A stretch of DNA of 7,031 bases from Saprospiraceae bacterium (GTDB lineage: Bacteria; Bacteroidota; Bacteroidia; Chitinophagales; Saprospiraceae). Where the stretch lies: contig JALVCY010000642.1 of the NCBI GenBank assembly GCA_027009605.1, positions 1-7,031 on the forward strand, written 5' to 3'. Made by a program: the position numbers and the translations under genes. The notes beneath the pieces are model-generated. The model worked only from the letters and a program-made list of their open reading frames with translations, was not told the origin of the DNA and made no database searches. Positions 1 to 6,729 of the stretch are shown in pieces; positions within the stretch are counted from its first letter, which is position 1, and every line of letters starts with the position of its first letter.

Positions 1-521
1 CATTATTCGATATTCGGGATTCTGCATTCGATATTCTGCTTGGTTTTTAGTTGAGAGAGTTGAAGAAGTTGATTCGCTTCGTTAGTTGAAGAAGTTGATT
101 CGCTCGCAAGCTTCGCTAGTTGATAAAGTTGAGAACGTTCGCCTTCGGCTCTCTAGGTTGAGACTGTCCCGATTACTATCGTGGATACGGACTTCGGGTT
201 GAGAGCTTCGCAGGTTGAGACGGTTTGGATTTTTGTCGGGATTTTTACTTCATTATTCGATATTCGGGATTCTGCATTCGATATTCTGCTTGGTTTTTAG
301 TTGGGAGAGTTGAAGAAGTTGATTTGCTCGCAAGCTTCGCTAGTTGAAGAAGTTGAGACGTTCGCCTATGGCTCTCTAGGTTGAGACTGTCCCGATTACT
401 ATCGTGGATACGGACTTCGGGTTGAGAGCTTCGCAGGTTGAGATGGTTTGGATTTTTGCCGGGTTTTTTACTACATTATTCGATATTCGGGATTCTGCAT
501 TCGATATTCTGCTTGGTTTTT
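1..521. repeat. Tandem ~250-bp intergenic repeat, 2 copies plus a partial third
   Basis: Copy A spans 1-250, copy B 251-473, and a partial third copy, 474-521, holds only the opening 48 bases. Each copy opens with the same AT-rich text, in which ATTCGATATTC occurs twice 21 bases apart (6-16 and 27-37). A run of TTGA-ended modules follows, then a tail ending in a GATTTTTGTCGGG-like segment. The 27-base length difference between A and B is fully explained: A carries one extra 26-base module (a second AGTTGAAGAAGTTGATTCG plus linker) and one extra A near 134. Otherwise the copies differ by scattered substitutions. No reading frame is maintained across the copies, so this is non-coding repetitive DNA. 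The opening text continues from the window edge, so more copies may lie to the left. Confidence 0.93.
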
Positions 522-653
522 CAAAATTCTGTGTAGTTGGGCTTCATCGGTTGTCGGCTTCATGGAGAGCTTCGTGTCTTTGGTAAATTTTGAAAAACGG
601 GAGATGATTTGGGCTTGTCGGTTGGGTAAGGTTGAGATGGGGATTGTCGCTAC
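522..653. other. Spacer with decayed repeat remnant
   Basis: No credible gene is present. Close to the end, around 630-650, a stretch reading AGGTTGAGATGG followed by GATTGTCG resembles the tail of the neighbouring 250-bp repeats (compare 212-240 and 434-462). The spacer therefore probably contains a diverged end of a third repeat copy. The middle part, 522-625, has no clear structure, though the words GGTTG and CTTCATGGAGAGCTTCG echo the array. Confidence 0.45.
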
Positions 654-684
654 AAAAAAAAAGAGCCACCCGTTGGGTGGCTCT
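654..684 (-). terminator. Intrinsic terminator, minus strand
   Basis: A perfect 10-bp stem, AGAGCCACCC (662-671) and GGGTGGCTCT (675-684), is closed by a 3-base loop. An A-run at 654-662 becomes a U-run immediately after the stem when read on the minus strand. No T-run follows the stem on the plus strand, so it acts in one direction. It lies about 195 bases beyond the stop of the minus-strand secreted-protein gene and most likely ends that transcript. The mobile element at 702-864 now sits between the stop codon and this terminator. Confidence 0.88.
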
Positions 685-701
685 CCAAATCCTATTTTGC
701 G

Positions 702-864
702 AGTAACTGTTTAGATACCCACTATTTTGGTCAAAAAATGCCCTTTTTGCGCCTGTTTTTGCTAAAATTTTTTCATGTAGGGACGCACGGCCGTGCGTCC
801 CTACGTCAACATACCCAATAATACCTATTTTTTGCCCTAAAATAGGAGCATCTAAACAGTTACT
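702..864. mobile_element. MITE-like non-autonomous element, 163 bp
   Basis: The ends are inverted copies: AGTAACTGTTTAGAT at 702-716 is matched exactly by the complement of 850-864. The similarity continues inward with a 1-base gap (CTATTTT and CAAAAAAT shared), giving terminal inverted repeats of about 38 bases. The element is flanked by a direct duplication, TTTGCG at 696-701 and 865-870, which extends to TTTTGCG if the terminal T of the element is shared. It has no room for a transposase and no open frame, so it must be mobilised in trans. Its centre carries a 28-base perfect palindrome (777-804). The transposase family cannot be assigned from the ends alone. The element lies in the 3' untranslated region of the minus-strand gene. 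Confidence 0.82.
777..804. repeat. 28-bp perfect palindrome inside the MITE
   Basis: Positions 777-790 (GTAGGGACGCACGG) are the exact reverse complement of 791-804, so the two halves abut with no spacer. It is far more GC-rich than the surrounding element. Its centre (790.5) is offset from the centre of the terminal repeats (783), suggesting it is not simply the tip of one ancestral hairpin. It resembles short REP-like palindromes of the type GTAGGG...CCCTAC that occur in many unrelated bacterial genomes; that comparison is from memory and untested. No T-run follows on either strand, so it is not an obvious terminator. Confidence 0.9.
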
Positions 865-879
865 TTTGCGAAAGCAAAA

Positions 880-3561
880 TTATTTAGTAAGAATGACTTG
901 CTTGGAGTAAATAGTGTGATTATTGAATACTTCTACCCAATAAGCGCCATTTTCCATTGCACTCAAGTCAATGGTTTTTGTTGTATTTGGCATGTCCGCC
1001 GTCAACACCAATCTTCCCAATGCATCATAGACCGTTACTGTGGAGCCGGCTAGGCCATTGATAAGTAACTTTCCGGTAGTTGGGTTAGGTGACAGTTGAA
1101 TGGCATTCGCATCGCCAATATTTGTGTTTCCAGAGACAAAATCAAGGTCTGCTTTTGCTGCATTTACGATTTCACCATTCTCTTCATTGATGAGTAAGGC
1201 TACCACGTGTACGTTATTTTCATTGTATGCAGCCGGTAGAGTCGTTGTAAACTGGTAATTGAGGGGATTATTAAATGTAACAGCACTAGGCACACTACCA
1301 GCGACGCCGTCAAAACCACCTACGATATATCTACCGACATGATTGTAAACCATATTGGCTGCAGGGATAGGATTGCCGAGAGTTTTCCAATTAATGCCTT
1401 CCCAGTCAATGATGTTTATGTCTTTTAAAGAATAATAATTAGCTTGAGCATATCCATCTCCTGTACCGGTGATGCTGTCTTCAACCACGATAAGTGATAC
1501 TCTTGTGTTGGATTCTGCTAGGTCTAAGGCAAAAGTACTGGCTACATCAACCGTAATTTGGCGAGTCTCTACGGTATAGTTGGCTGAAGAGATGTCAATT
1601 TTGGCGTAAGGCAGGATATTTTTTACAGTATCGTAGCCGTCTTCAAATTTTGCCGGGTTAACTTCTGTATTGATTCTATTTAATAACCCACTTGGATAAC
1701 CACTAATGTAGTCCCCAATTCTAGCGTCATATTCTTCATTAGTCATTGGGTCATCATTATGAACAGCAATACCAATCCAAGAACCATCATCATGATAGTG
1801 CTCCATATCTTTTAATGCTACATGTCCGCGGACACACCAGCCACACCATGTACCGGTGGCTTCTTCGCCAACGACCACTTTGGAGTAAACAGCCTTGACC
1901 ACTTTGGTTGAATTTGTAACAGTATTATCATCTTGACGGGCATCTACATTACCATTTGGATTAGAAACGGTTACGCTGATGTTATGCTTACCGGCAACCG
2001 CCATGTAAGGCGTGTCATGAGTAAAGTCATAGGTTTCTCCGGGAGCCAGTGAAATTCCTGTAACAGAATAAACAGGACTAGCTGTACCATCTACTGTGTA
2101 TTGAACATCAAAGCTAGTCAAAGCTTTGCCGGTATTACTTATATTGGTTATGGTTCCGCTAATATCCATATTGCCTTCCGGAACATTGCCACCGACAGAA
2201 GTAGAATTTAGGCGAATATCGTCAGCTCTCCAAACGACATCATCGAAAGTAGGTCTAATAATATAGGTGTATTTAAAGCCACTCTCTCCCATATCATTCC
2301 ATTCGTTGTTAAAGTATCCCCAAGTAGAGCCTGGTACGAAGGGAACGTTACAGTGTCTTAGTCGCATATTATGGAGGCCTTCTACTAAGCCTACATAATA
2401 AGTACCCGGTGTGAGCACTACAGGTGAAAGTAACTCACCATTGTAAACGGTATCTTCTGTAATCCTTATCGGAAGGCTGACTCCTAGTAATCCACCCGGT
2501 ATCGTGTCAAATGAACGAACTTCCAAAGAAACCGTATCGCCATAATTTCCTTTATAACTTCTCAAAGCAAACATAACAGATGTCACCGTGTCTTCTGCCG
2601 TAATGGTGAATAGTTGACCTAATTGACCGCCGGCAGATGATGATGAAATCCCAAATGAGCCGTCAATATCACCATTCTCAAGTGCATAAGTATTGTCGAT
2701 GTTTAAATCCTTTGCATAAGAATTATTGCTCGGATCTGCGTCATTGGCTAAACTGGCATTTAAGGTAAAGGTATAGATGCCACTTGCCGCCGCAGTGAAT
2801 TGTGGGAAACTAGCTTCTGTAGTTTCGTTTATACCCAGTGGATTAGGTAAGGCCACATCATTAGAGTATCCACCTGTAACACTTAAATTTAAATTTGTGG
2901 CTTCCGTCAATGGTGAGCCAAAATTCGTTACTTTTCCGGAAGGTACAAAACTCGCTTGTGACAATGGTAGTTGATAGACTTTTGCTAGAAATCCTGAAGG
3001 AGAAGTACGCAACTCAGGAGTAGAAGGTATCTGAGTCAAGGTAAGCGTACCACTGAATTGATGCGGTGCGGCATTATATTCGTCTCCTGATACGGAATAG
3101 GATACTGTTTGGTCACCACTAACGGTGGCATCAACTACAGCTGTTACATAAAAGCTATAGGATTTTCCTGTTTCAGAAGAAACCACCCCGCCATAGCCAT
3201 TATCGGTACCCCAAGAAATGGTCTGCCCATTTATAGGATTCAGTTTAGATGGATTTTGAGGAGTCGAAATAAAACCGGGGAACGTATCCGGGCCACTAGT
3301 TGGGACAATACCGGTTGGGAAAGTTAGAGAAATGACATCCCCATATTCCTCATCCGGACTGATTAACGTAAGTGTAAAAAGTAAGTCCATGGTTGTCCCG
3401 GGTATGTAGTAATTGTTAGAGGTGATATCTCCACTGATGTTGAGAATTTCTCTACTTGATACTTGCGTCGTATTTCTCGACACATCAGAATCAACAGATG
3501 ACTGCCCAAAGACAAATTGGGTCGCCAGTAAAAATAAAAACAGAGTAACAAACCTTTTCAT
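880..3561 (-). CDS. Secreted multidomain protein with Omp28/thioredoxin-like domain and T9SS type A sorting domain
   Basis: An 893-residue protein. It starts at the ATG at 3561, where a signal peptide begins immediately (MKRF, a hydrophobic LFLFLLA core, likely cleavage after VFG, about residue 20). The 13-codon longer frame would start with TTG inside the promoter element. After an N-terminal beta-rich, adhesin-like region, a CARDB-like Ig domain covers about 459-555. A thioredoxin-like domain follows, with the motif W572-C-G-W-C576 and a possible cis-proline in GYPSG (P623); this matches the Omp28-related family. The last 71 residues, from LSPNPTTG to KQVILTK, form a T9SS type A sorting domain, so the protein should be exported across the inner membrane by Sec and the outer membrane by T9SS, then anchored or released at the surface. 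Its substrate is unknown. The CxxC suggests disulfide chemistry, but Omp28-type proteins are not proven oxidoreductases. It is transcribed alone, divergent from the redox operon. Confidence 0.93.
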   Translation of the reverse strand: MKRFVTLFLFLLATQFVFGQSSVDSDVSRNTTQVSSREILNISGDITSNNYYIPGTTMDLLFTLTLISPDEEYGDVISLTFPTGIVPTSGPDTFPGFISTPQNPSKLNPINGQTISWGTDNGYGGVVSSETGKSYSFYVTAVVDATVSGDQTVSYSVSGDEYNAAPHQFSGTLTLTQIPSTPELRTSPSGFLAKVYQLPLSQASFVPSGKVTNFGSPLTEATNLNLSVTGGYSNDVALPNPLGINETTEASFPQFTAAASGIYTFTLNASLANDADPSNNSYAKDLNIDNTYALENGDIDGSFGISSSSAGGQLGQLFTITAEDTVTSVMFALRSYKGNYGDTVSLEVRSFDTIPGGLLGVSLPIRITEDTVYNGELLSPVVLTPGTYYVGLVEGLHNMRLRHCNVPFVPGSTWGYFNNEWNDMGESGFKYTYIIRPTFDDVVWRADDIRLNSTSVGGNVPEGNMDISGTITNISNTGKALTSFDVQYTVDGTASPVYSVTGISLAPGETYDFTHDTPYMAVAGKHNISVTVSNPNGNVDARQDDNTVTNSTKVVKAVYSKVVVGEEATGTWCGWCVRGHVALKDMEHYHDDGSWIGIAVHNDDPMTNEEYDARIGDYISGYPSGLLNRINTEVNPAKFEDGYDTVKNILPYAKIDISSANYTVETRQITVDVASTFALDLAESNTRVSLIVVEDSITGTGDGYAQANYYSLKDINIIDWEGINWKTLGNPIPAANMVYNHVGRYIVGGFDGVAGSVPSAVTFNNPLNYQFTTTLPAAYNENNVHVVALLINEENGEIVNAAKADLDFVSGNTNIGDANAIQLSPNPTTGKLLINGLAGSTVTVYDALGRLVLTADMPNTTKTIDLSAMENGAYWVEVFNNHTIYSKQVILTK

Positions 3562-3597
3562 TCTGCAATTTTTTTGTTTAAATAAGATTGTGAAAAC

Positions 3598-3605
3598 CAA
3601 AGATA
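3598..3605 (-). promoter_or_regulatory. Bacteroidota-type -7 promoter element for the secreted-protein gene
   Basis: Read on the minus strand, 3605-3598 is TATCTTTG, an exact match to the TAnnTTTG -7 element of Bacteroidota primary sigma factors. It lies 36 bases upstream of the ATG at 3561, giving a 5' leader of roughly 30 bases. No TTG is present at the expected -33 distance; only a TTC-containing stretch lies there, so the upstream half is weak. The leader is A/T-rich with no Shine-Dalgarno sequence, as is usual in the phylum. The site overlaps the TTG that would start the longer reading frame, which argues for the ATG start. Confidence 0.6.
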
Positions 3606-3849
3606 CTAAAAATTGGATACATAGAACTCTTTTTTAATCCGTTGTGACTTAAAAAACAGCCGATATTAGTGTATTTGGTTCGCTTCCTAGAACGGTTTAA
3701 TGTCTGATATGTCCCGATTGTTGTTGTTGTAATCGGTTGATAATGAATGGGTTATTCTGCATGTTTATGAATCTAATCAGGCCTTTATTTTATAGCATTA
3801 TTTTTCAAAAAAAATCGGTCAACAAATATTCTTTGTCAAAAATTAGTAT
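3606..3849. other. Intergenic region, divergent spacer
   Basis: No gene is visible here. The only structure noticed is a short inverted repeat, CCGATT (3714-3719) and AATCGG (3731-3736), around a GTT-repeat loop; it has no T-run and is too weak to name. A/T-rich runs at 3783-3815 are not followed by a recognisable promoter. I found no convincing TAnnTTTG element for the plus-strand operon between here and 4064, only near misses such as TATTCTTTG at 3827-3835, where the spacing is one base too long. Confidence 0.5.
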
Positions 3850-4040
3850 TTGAGCATTTTACTCCTTTCTTTATCTGCTTGTTTGGCACAGACTCTCTTT
3901 TGGAGACAAACATACATGCTGCCGCTTGTGATATTTTATGCAGGTTGTATCCGACTCGAACCAATTCTTGCGGCGTAAAAATAGGTCTGTTGGAGGACAG
4001 TACTTGGTTCAAATTCGATAAGGTGAAAAAAAATACGTAA
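3850..4040 (+). pseudogene. Possible frameshifted remnant of a secreted protein N-terminus
   Basis: Two overlapping plus-strand frames together look like one broken gene. The first, from about 3847, reads YLSILLLSLSACLAQ, which looks like a signal peptide ending in a typical ACLAQ cleavage region; it has no ATG and is preceded by an in-frame TAG. Near 3890 the sense appears to move to another frame, which reads TDSLLETNIHAAACDILC, then NSCGV, then EDSTWFKF, and stops with TAA at 4038-4040. The C..LC, SCG and W-F-F spacing recalls the N-terminal cysteine-rich domain of large secreted proteins in Saprospiria-type bacteria; this is from memory. No downstream part of such a gene remains, because the oxidoreductase gene starts 25 bases later. 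An antisense frame over the same bases is also open, so this could be chance. Confidence 0.3.
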
Positions 4041-4064
4041 CTATGCAAAAGAAAAATCATCGTT

Positions 4065-5405
4065 ATGCACATAGTCATCATTGGAAATGGAATCAGTGGC
4101 GTGACCGCCGCAAGACATATTCGCAAGCGGAGTAACCATTCGATTACGGTTATTTCGTCCGAATCTCCTTATTTTTTCTCTCGCACCGCCCTGATGTATG
4201 TGTATATGGGTCACTTGCGTTTTCAGGATACGCAGCCTTATGAAGATGGGTTTTGGAAGAAGAACCGGATTGATTTGGTTCAAGATTATGTAGAGAGTAT
4301 TGCTTTTGAAGGCAAGCAACTCAACTTGGCGTCCGGTCAAAAAATGTCTTACGACAAACTGATTTTGGCGGTCGGCTCTAAGCCCAATAAGTTTGGCTGG
4401 CCGGGGCAAGATTTGAAAGGTGTTCGTGGCTTGTATCACAAGCAAGATTTGGAAGCCATGGAGCAATACTCCGCCGGTTTGCAACGGGCTGTTATTGTCG
4501 GAGGTGGTCTGATTGGTTTAGAAATGGCCGAAATGTTTTTGTCTCGCAAAATACCGGTGACTTTTCTCGTAAGAGAGTCTTCCTATTGGCGGGTTGTATT
4601 GCCCAAAGAAGAGTCTGAAATGGTTAACCGACAAATAAAATCCCATGGAATAGACCTTCGATTATCTACCGAATTAAAAGAAATTGTGGATGATGGAAAT
4701 GGGCGTGCCGCAGCAGTTATTACCCATACCGGCGAACGAATCGACTGTGGTTTTGTAGGCCTAACTGCCGGAGTCCGTCCTAATATTGATTTTTTGAAAG
4801 GAAGCCCACTTGACATAGGACGGGGCATTTTGGTTAATAATCGCTTAGAAACCAACATTCCGGATGTCTATGCCGTCGGAGATTGTGCAGAGATGCGCCA
4901 ACCGGATTTGGGCCGGCGGTCGATTGAAGCCGTTTGGTACACCGGCCGGATGATGGGGGAAGTCGTGGCTCATAATATTTGCGGAAGCAACAAGGCTTAC
5001 CATCCCGGCATCTGGTTTAATTCAGCCAAATTTTTAGACATAGAATATCAAGTCTATGGGAATGTTCCTAGTCAATTACCGGACGGAATCCTAAGTTTAT
5101 ATTGGGAGCATCCAAACGGCAGCAAAAGCATTCGCATCAATTACAGGAAAGACAGTCAAGTTGTGACCGGCTTTAATTTGATGGGTATTCGATATCGTCA
5201 ACAAGTTTGTGAGAAATGGATTCAAGACCAGGCCCTGATATCGGACGTATTAGCTAACTTGTCCTTAGCTAATTTTGATCCGGAGTTTTTTACAACATAC
5301 GAGTCGGCACTCATCACACTATATAATCAGCAAACCGGTCAATCTATTCGCCCTAAAAGCAAGCGCAATCTCACCGCTGTTTTATCTTTTCTAAAATCAA
5401 GATAA
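4065..5405 (+). CDS. FAD/NAD(P)-dependent pyridine nucleotide-disulfide family oxidoreductase
   Basis: A 446-residue soluble flavoprotein with the two-dinucleotide-fold layout of the pyridine nucleotide-disulfide oxidoreductase superfamily. It resembles ferredoxin/rubredoxin reductases, NADH oxidases and the NirB N-terminus. The FAD fold begins at residue 3 with GNGISG (7-12), E33 is placed to bind the FAD ribose, and LAVGSKP lies at 101-107. The NAD(P) fold has GGGLIG at 146-151, and the second FAD motif is VYAVGDCAE at 268-276. No redox-active CxxC is visible, so it is not a disulfide reductase. Length and domain order are complete, with a C-terminal domain from about 300. NADH versus NADPH preference is unclear (R170, E171 after the second strand). 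The start is firm because the first beta strand follows the ATG directly. Its stop overlaps the next gene by one base, so it probably passes electrons between NAD(P)H and the iron-sulfur membrane protein; the partner is inferred from context. Confidence 0.92.
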   Translation: MHIVIIGNGISGVTAARHIRKRSNHSITVISSESPYFFSRTALMYVYMGHLRFQDTQPYEDGFWKKNRIDLVQDYVESIAFEGKQLNLASGQKMSYDKLILAVGSKPNKFGWPGQDLKGVRGLYHKQDLEAMEQYSAGLQRAVIVGGGLIGLEMAEMFLSRKIPVTFLVRESSYWRVVLPKEESEMVNRQIKSHGIDLRLSTELKEIVDDGNGRAAAVITHTGERIDCGFVGLTAGVRPNIDFLKGSPLDIGRGILVNNRLETNIPDVYAVGDCAEMRQPDLGRRSIEAVWYTGRMMGEVVAHNICGSNKAYHPGIWFNSAKFLDIEYQVYGNVPSQLPDGILSLYWEHPNGSKSIRINYRKDSQVVTGFNLMGIRYRQQVCEKWIQDQALISDVLANLSLANFDPEFFTTYESALITLYNQQTGQSIRPKSKRNLTAVLSFLKSR

Positions 5406-6727
5406 TGAATACTTTTTCAGTCAATAATAATGGAGTTTGGTTTCGTTCTATCAGTAGCAGAGGGTTGTGGGCGTGGATTTTGGGTGTCTTATTAACGGGG
5501 TTTTACATCCTGCTGTACTTTTTCCCAAGCTTTTTGGGGCAGGGCGTTGATGGAGCCGGGAATACGGGGCTTATCAAATTATTTGACCCGCTGAGCTATG
5601 CCTTAAAAGGTAAGCCGGCCAGCCAATGGTTTTTGTATGGGACGCTCTACACCTTGGCCATTTTGGGATTTGGTGTCAAATTTATACGCAAGTATCGGCA
5701 TAATCGCTATGAGATTTTGCGAACTATTTCGGTGATGTTTTTTCAGTTGGGTTTTGCATTCCTCCTTCCGGAAATCCTTCAAAAACTCAATAAACCCTAC
5801 TATGATTTTAAGAATATGTGGCCGCTCAACTATTATATGTTTGATAGCTACAATCTGGATGCGTATTTGAGCAGTGGCCGGATTGGCGTTTTTATGTTGG
5901 TCTGGGGATTATTGATGATTTTCGTAATCTCTCCTTTTTTGACCTATAAATATGGGAAGCGCTGGTTTTGTTCTTGGGTTTGTGGATGCGGAGGCCTTGC
6001 GGAAACGGCGGGTGATTCCTTCCGTCACTTGAGCAATAAATCCATCAAAGCTTGGAAGATAGAGCGCTGGTTGATTCATTCTGTATTGATATTTGTGGTT
6101 GTGATGACAATTGGAGTCTTGTACAGCTACGTCTATGACCATCCCCAAAAATTGCCGGTTACCCGAAATCATTTGACTATTATCTTCCTAATAGTACTTA
6201 GCTTGGCAGGAATCTTTATCGGTTCCAACCTGTTTCAAGGTATCCGCCGGACAGATAAAAATAAGGCTTTAATCGCTATTGGCGTGGTGATGCTTTTGGT
6301 GATTGCGGCTCACTTAGGTCACCGTAAGAATATTTTATTTATTGACAATGGATTGCTGCGTCAGTGGTATGGATTTTTTATCGGAGCTATTTTTTCCGGG
6401 GTTGTCGGTGTTGGGTTTTATCCTATTTTGGGAAGTCGAGTCTGGTGCCGGTACGGATGCCCGATGGCCGCTATTTTGGGAATCCAACAAAAGCTATTTT
6501 CTCGATTCCGTATTACGACCAATGGAGGACAATGTATTTCTTGCGGTAATTGTTCGACTTATTGTGAGATGGGCATAGATGTACGGGCTTACGCCCAAAA
6601 AGGCCAAAATATTGTACGTGCTTCTTGTGTGGGTTGTGGTGTTTGCTCGGCGGTTTGTCCGCGTGGGGTGCTAAAGTTGGAAGGGAGCGGAGTGGATGTG
6701 CGTGTGCGGAATGGGGACGATGCTTGA
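5405..6727 (+). CDS. Polytopic membrane 4Fe-4S protein, NapH/NosR-like
   Basis: A 440-residue integral membrane iron-sulfur protein with up to eight hydrophobic segments (about 22-41, 75-94, 107-126, 160-179, 223-243, 257-275, 288-305, 322-342). Two cysteine motifs follow membrane segments: C189-S-W-V-C193-G-C195 and C348-R-Y-G-C352-P, the arrangement seen in NapH, NosR and CcoG-type polyferredoxins. The C-terminus holds two ferredoxin motifs, C377/C380/C383/C387 and C408/C411/C414/C418-P, predicting two [4Fe-4S] clusters on the cytoplasmic side. The first lacks the usual proline after its fourth cysteine (CEMG). The ATG overlaps the stop of the flavoprotein gene (TAATG), which implies translational coupling and a joint complex. 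A likely role is moving electrons between the flavoprotein and the quinone pool or a periplasmic acceptor; this is inference. There is no FMN-binding NosR-type domain and no haem motif. The protein appears intact. Confidence 0.92.
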   Translation: MNTFSVNNNGVWFRSISSRGLWAWILGVLLTGFYILLYFFPSFLGQGVDGAGNTGLIKLFDPLSYALKGKPASQWFLYGTLYTLAILGFGVKFIRKYRHNRYEILRTISVMFFQLGFAFLLPEILQKLNKPYYDFKNMWPLNYYMFDSYNLDAYLSSGRIGVFMLVWGLLMIFVISPFLTYKYGKRWFCSWVCGCGGLAETAGDSFRHLSNKSIKAWKIERWLIHSVLIFVVVMTIGVLYSYVYDHPQKLPVTRNHLTIIFLIVLSLAGIFIGSNLFQGIRRTDKNKALIAIGVVMLLVIAAHLGHRKNILFIDNGLLRQWYGFFIGAIFSGVVGVGFYPILGSRVWCRYGCPMAAILGIQQKLFSRFRITTNGGQCISCGNCSTYCEMGIDVRAYAQKGQNIVRASCVGCGVCSAVCPRGVLKLEGSGVDVRVRNGDDA

Positions 6728-6729
6728 AG

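Noticed and set aside
1..521. CRISPR array
   Set aside because: The repeated units are long, adjacent and nearly identical throughout, with no unique spacers between short constant repeats.
404..714. Two plus-strand open frames of 60 and 88 codons across the repeat block
   Set aside because: They run through repeat copies, spacer and terminator stem; the frame is not conserved between repeat copies, and the translations resemble nothing.
3562..3600. Longer secreted-protein start at a TTG, adding 13 residues
   Set aside because: The TTG lies within the TATCTTTG promoter element, and the added residues would sit in front of a complete signal peptide.
3714..3736. Hairpin CCGATT/AATCGG around a GTT run
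   Set aside because: Only six base pairs with an 11-base loop and no T-run; expected by chance in a spacer of this size.
3836..4126. Minus-strand 96-codon open frame over the divergent region
   Set aside because: It overlaps the start of the flavoprotein gene antisense and has no signal or domain. Its translation is moderately protein-like, so it is kept only as a doubt about the pseudogene call.
4041..4858. Minus-strand open frames (147 and 91 codons) inside the flavoprotein gene
   Set aside because: They are antisense shadows of a gene with complete, recognisable motifs in the other strand.
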